A stretch of 48,009 nt of DNA from Paramacrobiotus richtersi. Its lineage: Eukaryota; Tardigrada; Eutardigrada; Parachela; Macrobiotidae. Below the pieces are notes generated by a model that ran no database searches, was not told the DNA's origin, and saw only the letters and a program-made list of their open reading frames with translations. Below are positions 44,787 to 48,009 of this stretch, one piece after another; positions within the stretch are counted from its first letter, which is position 1, and every line of letters starts with the position of its first letter. The DNA lies in the NCBI GenBank assembly GCA_034698045.1, contig JAQGAU010000054.1, positions 1-48,009 on the forward strand. Reading direction: 5' to 3'. A program made the translations under genes and the position numbers.

Positions 44787-45080
44787 CGTCTGGAGAAAGC
44801 AGAATTTCAAATAGGAAAAATTTTGGATCTCGGAGTGAGGGTACCACTATATTTTTATTTTTTTAATTCATTGAAATGGGCATATCTTGCATTTCCTTAA
44901 TTTTTATATGGTTAATCTAAATGTGACGTAAAATTTGTTTTATTCTTTGGTGTCATAAAACGATGGAATCGCTGATTTTCAAACACAACCTCGGAATAGC
45001 TCTCCAAGGGTTATGAGACAAAAAATGGGACGTCGTAATTATCAGAGCAAAGCAAAACGTCTAACATTTTGTTTAGTGAA
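44787..45080 (+). pseudogene. PINK1-copy 3' flank, continued after the LINE
   Basis: The sequence from GCAGAATTTCAAATAGG (44799) onward resumes the exon-7 3' flank seen at 6533-6900, confirming that it was one piece before the LINE arrived. Confidence 0.75.
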
Positions 45081-45229
45081 TACTTATTAAATTTTGAGAC
45101 ATAAATTACAGCATCTGATCAGACTGCATCTGTCTCGGCATTAATAGTAATAAATGCTAACTGTATGTAGGCGATACGAAAAGATCATAGCCAACCGAAA
45201 AGAGTATTTATATATACACTTAGTATAGC

Positions 45230-45480
45230 GAGGCAAGTTAGGCAATTGCTGCGTGTTGTCACTGTAATTGCGAAAGGATCTTCGCATTTTTGTGCCAACG
45301 AATTCGAAAGGTCACGTAATCAGTCCAATCTGCAGTGATAAAAACGAAACACAAGGTAGTCAGCAGACGCAATTTCACGTACGTGGACAAGATTATGCGA
45401 CATGAAAAACCGAGTAGGATCACCCACGTGGAGAGCACGGAGAGTTTATCAGCAAGGAAGTAGCTGGAATCCAACAACCA
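45230..45480 (-). repeat. Dispersed repeat R3 (copy)
   Basis: It shares GTGTTGTC, TGTAATT, GGTCACG and ATGCGACATGA-type landmarks with 12640-12730 and 35540-35660, and partly with 38220-38500. The minus-strand open frame here (72 codons, hydrophobic) is more likely repeat sequence than a gene. Confidence 0.45.
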
Positions 45481-45745
45481 GCAAAATCTGCCGATCCGAT
45501 TCTGCTGACCAAATCAGGAGAGTATGATCTCCGTCAGGATTTCCACCCTGAGGTAAGCCTGTATAACAGATCGACTACTTCTTTTCCTTTAAGCGCGTTT
45601 GCTAACAAAGGTCACCAAAACGTCGAAAGTACGACCCTGTTTCTGTGAGATCTTTGAGTATATAGTTCATTCAGCTAATCGGTGTGACTGCCACATGGTG
45701 GTTTAATTTCTTTCTCTCCAGGATCATCCGCGAAGTGAGCACGGG

Positions 45746-46495
45746 CGAATCTCGTCCTTGTCTTTTCCTCCTTGGCTGGCGTTCTTTACTGCGGTCGTAT
45801 GTCCTGCTTTCGACATGATCAAGCCATATGCATAACAAAACCGTTGAAACTTTAAAGTCGCCTATACCCAAAGGTCACAAAACAAATGGAGAGTGCTACG
45901 TTGACTGGCGTGCTCGTTAAAACTCGAATCAATACTCAAGAGGATTGTTGACAAACAAGACTACGTACTAGGAAAGTGCACTCGCTGATTGCGGGCACAG
46001 AATGACCGAAGCGAAGAAAGTACGCACATGTAAAGCCTTCCGCATCCCCTTCATACAGTCGAGGGTTTTCTCGTGGCCGACCGAGTTTTGAGAACAGTTA
46101 AGCTATGACTGTATTAGAAGTAACAATCATACTATAACTAAGTTAACATTAAGAGATAAATAAGCAGATAACAAACATTATCGACCGATTAACTATTAAT
46201 AATATTACAAATATGACAATATTAAAAACAATAATCACGCTATATTATTAATATTAAAATAAATATGATAAACAATAAAATGAAACAAATAACACTATTT
46301 TAGTTATAATAAATAATAAAACAAATAACGGAATAAATAAATAAAATAAATAGATATAATAAATAATAAACTAAATAAATAAAAATAATGATGACCGACT
46401 GACGGAATGACCCACAGACATCGAATTCCATTTGAGTTGGGTATTCAGGACCTTCGCTCCGCTTCGGTCGACAAGGGTTTTGCTGCCCGGAGACC
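45746..46495 (+). mobile_element. Repeat A-C carrying insertion B in reverse (copy 2)
   Basis: Segments A and C (45748-45965) are continuous here, which gives the empty-site version of the junctions at 10.64 and 11.67 kb. Insertion B (about 45966-46476) is reversed relative to copy 1, starts CTAGGAAAGTGCACTCGC, and ends CGCTTCGGTCGA. It is about half as long because the part matching about 11200-11590 is missing. Segment C resumes at 46477 (CAAGGGTTTTGCTGCCCGGA). Confidence 0.6.
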
Positions 46496-46709
46496 CCTTA
46501 TATAAACTTTCTGTCAATTGGCAACTAAGCATAGACGAATTTACCAAAGTCTGGACATTCGGGAGTCAGCTGAACAGCCAGCACGAACAGACTCGAAGCA
46601 GCATGTTCTGATGCAGCCAATGGGGTGATCGCGCTATTGTTGTCATGTCTCTCCTATACTAGCTAACATGTGTACAAAAAAAGAACACTGACGCAAAAAA
46701 ATAAAAATG

Positions 46710-47290
46710 TGTAAGGAAAGTGCCCAGCTGCATCTGCTGATCGTGGCATATCAGCTGGACGCACATTATTGTGATCCATTATATATCGCACCTGCTCCAC
46801 CGTTTGGTCTTTGCCATGGTCATTTCTTCCAAGTGAAAACTCGACAAATTTGAGAAGTACACCATAAAAATACGGTAAAGACTCAGGCGGTTACTGGCGG
46901 TAAGATTTAACTAACGCTGCAATGGCACATAAGTTATCCAGTCGGAGAATGTGTTAACTGGATATGCCGAAATAGGATTTTTCAACCTTTCGGAGATGTG
47001 GAGATACTTTCGGATGTTCTTCAGGAAAAACGTCGGGTTTGAAAGAGGCAGAATTGGATCTCCGGAACAAGATAAAAGGAAAGGTCGAAATAATGTGTCC
47101 TGTTCTTATTGTTCATCAGGTGAGTGTAATGTGAAAGTTGTTTTATTCTTTTGTGAACTGTTTGGGATTGGCTGGGTTTATGCACAATCTCTGAAGACAT
47201 TAACAGAGAGTAACTGCAGCACCGTCGATATCGCGTCGCGTACGTTGTCGTTATATTGTAATAAAAGCTGAAAATGGTTACCCTGAAAAT
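46710..47290. pseudogene. Two exon-7 fragments of PINK1 in opposite orientation
   Basis: The stretch 46720-46850 is a minus-strand exon-7 fragment (GAAATGACCATGGCAAAGAC side, then a CGTCCAGCTGATATGCC-type end). From 46915 the plus strand carries the end of exon 7 (CGCTGCAATGGCACATAAG) and its 3' flank to about 47280. Together they make a partial head-to-head arrangement that probably arose by local inversion. Confidence 0.7.
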
Positions 47291-47559
47291 ATCCCAGTAA
47301 CCCCTACACTTCTGAGTTTCTAGCGTTTTCCTGAGTGGTTTTTTTGACCATATAATGTCGGTATTATTTTCTTCTGCTTCAGGTTGGGATTCCGCTAGGC
47401 CAAAACTACTGTAAAGCATGGACAAATCTTACATTTCAATTTTTACAGCAGTGATAACAGACAGCCGTCACAACTCACATGCGATAAGTGGCAACCAACG
47501 AAAATCGCCATAAATTTTGAATATTCTGGCTAATCATTTTTCACGAAACGAATGACCTA

Positions 47560-47940
47560 TGGTCAGTACATTCAGAGTGAGCAAAATTTTTTTTGATTTC
47601 TTTTTTTCGACCGGACCCGGAAATGGCGCTCCTCAAATACAACGTTGCTTGCGGTCTTCAGGACCAGGTTACTTCAGCTGCAAATGGAGAGGTCGCACAT
47701 GCATACGCTGATCATCCTTTTGTGCAGAAGCTGCGCCCGGCACTGAGATTGCGTATAAAGCAGCATTAAATGCTGAAAATGTAAATCTCCGGATCCGAGA
47801 AGGCGGTGGTTTATTCCAGTGTGGCCGCCAGAGTGACCTTTTCCGAAATCGCCGACTTGTGTTTCTCCTTCGTGATAATTTAAACTGCCCGTGTTTACTA
47901 TGCGGATCATCATGTGCAGTATAAAATGAAACCAGTGTAC
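47560..47940 (+). repeat. Dispersed repeat R2 (copy)
   Basis: It is collinear with 13540-14150: CAGCTGCAAATGGAGAGGTCG, AAGCTGCGCCCGG, GTGACCTTTTCCGAAATCGCCG, and TCTCCTTCGTGATAA. No intact frame. Confidence 0.6.
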
Positions 47941-48009
47941 AGAATATAATACTCAGTTGTGCGCTGCTAATTAGGTTACTATTAAATCTGTCATTTTTTG
48001 TCCTCCTTA

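Noticed and set aside
45259-45477. Minus-strand hydrophobic frame that looks like a membrane protein
   Set aside because: The DNA belongs to repeat R3, with decayed relatives at 12.6, 35.5 and 38.3 kb.
1-48009. CRISPR arrays, rRNA genes, riboswitches or bacterial operons
   Set aside because: No regularly spaced identical repeats or rRNA-like segments; spliced animal genes dominate.

Overview
This is nuclear DNA from an invertebrate animal. The protein genes are split by short GT-AG introns, the two conserved genes (GMP synthase and the mitochondrial kinase PINK1) are of animal type, and the rest is AT-rich and full of decayed repeats. I cannot name the species; an ecdysozoan would fit but is not proven.

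Left edge (1-6.5 kb): the 5' end of a GMP synthase gene (minus strand) lies head-to-head with a complete seven-exon PINK1 gene (plus strand, 526 residues by hand-splicing).

Most of the remaining DNA outside 19-30 kb is a graveyard of partial PINK1 copies that keep introns and 3' flank, so they are segmental and not retrocopies. Fragments lie at 7.9-9.1, 12-13, 14.6-16, 29.9-32, 33.5-34.1 (minus), 34.4-35, 35.7-37.8, 39.2-40.8, 42.2-45.1 and 46.7-47.3 kb. One copy of the last exon (8737-9102) keeps its acceptor and an open frame. A short motif, AATCGTAGTGCAATGGCAT, recurs about 29 times in PINK1 introns, their copies and other repeats. Other repeats are two adjacent long foldbacks (16.46-17.16 and 17.38-18.08 kb), several dispersed families, a roughly 1-kb insertion present twice in opposite orientation inside copies of another repeat (10.5-11.8 and 45.7-46.5 kb), and a 5'-truncated LINE with a 12-bp target duplication (44.2-44.8 kb).

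The most unusual part is 19.6-29.2 kb, which looks like one large DNA transposon. It has four genes: a zinc-finger-like protein (plus), a TNP2/EnSpm-CACTA-type DDE transposase (minus, two exons, one -1 frame break), a small basic C/H-rich protein (plus), and an 11-exon protein ending in a BEN-like domain (plus). The whole segment, and nothing outside it, carries a 10-12 bp perfect palindrome (ACTGATATCAGT core): 18 exact 10-mers and 7 one- or two-base variants, about one per 400 bp, in introns, UTRs and coding sequence. Some BEN proteins bind palindromes as dimers, so a self-encoded BEN protein marking its own element is a coherent but untested hypothesis. I could not find the terminal inverted repeats.
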